Positions 6,416 through 6,491 of a stretch of DNA of 6,491 nucleotides are shown in pieces (within the stretch, counting starts at the first letter, position 1; each line of letters begins with the position of its first letter). The notes below the pieces were generated by a model. The model saw only the letters and a program-made list of their open reading frames with translations. It searched no databases and was not told the origin of the DNA. The stretch is from assembly GCA_947630385.1 (NCBI GenBank), contig CANRHG010000110.1, positions 1 to 6,491 of the forward strand, given 5' to 3'. Source of the stretch: an uncultured Eubacteriaceae bacterium (lineage in GTDB: Bacteria > Bacillota > Clostridia > Eubacteriales > Eubacteriaceae). Made by a program: the position numbers and the translations under genes.

Positions 6416-6491
6416 GTGTGCCGGGCATGGCACTGATCTTGCTGGTGAAAGTCCAGTCACGGGAATCTGTCTAAAGTGTAGCGGACCACAA
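6416..6491 (+). mobile_element. 5' end of a group II intron (bacterial class C type), continues past the window
   Basis: The sequence opens with GTGTGCCGGGCATGG, which matches the conserved start of group II introns. It is closest in my memory to the class IIC intron of Oceanobacillus iheyensis (GTGTGCCCGGCATGG). A short hairpin CTGG-TGAAAGT-CCAG at 6442-6456 corresponds to the GGGTGAGAGTCCC element of domain I. Only about 76 bases are present, so the rest of the ribozyme and the expected reverse transcriptase/maturase gene lie to the right. Class IIC introns target DNA just downstream of terminator stem-loops, exactly the placement here. The exact 5' splice point could be 6414 or 6416 because of the GTGTGTG run. 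Confidence 0.85.

Overview
The window looks like chromosomal DNA of a low-GC Bacillota (Firmicutes) bacterium. The grounds are AT-rich DNA, GGAGG/GAGG-type ribosome sites, simple intrinsic terminators with T-tracts, a short Cys-lipoprotein, and a transporter fused to an RsbW/SpoIIAB-like ATPase. I cannot name the genus.

Layout. Positions 1-543 hold no supportable gene. A small lipoprotein gene (555-929, +) follows, with its own terminator. The convergent stretch 930-1337 is unusually rich in hairpins: three terminator-like structures pointing right, one clear terminator pointing left, and a possible small membrane-protein reading frame. Next, on the minus strand, is a MATE-family transporter fused to a C-terminal GHKL (anti-sigma-like) ATPase domain (3137-1338). 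Its start is best placed at an internal ATG behind a GGAGG site. After a 176-bp divergent spacer comes a 1015-residue protein (3314-6361, +) with a phospholipase-D-type nuclease domain, a superfamily 2 helicase and a C-terminal region. This is the architecture of SauUSI-type, modification-dependent (type IV) restriction enzymes. The gene ends in a strong hairpin, and immediately after it the sequence becomes the 5' end of a group II intron of the bacterial class C (IIC) type. That intron runs off the right edge.

How the parts relate. The genes do not form one operon: the lipoprotein and MATE genes converge, and the MATE and restriction genes diverge. The restriction protein appears to be a stand-alone single-gene defence system, since no methyltransferase or specificity subunit lies beside it in the window. 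The intron sits where IIC introns typically insert, just behind a terminator hairpin, and has replaced the terminator's T-tract. A defence gene beside a mobile retroelement suggests an accessory region. The least explained parts are the 540-bp gene-free left flank, the hairpin cluster with its hidden small frame, and the role of the ATPase domain on the MATE transporter.
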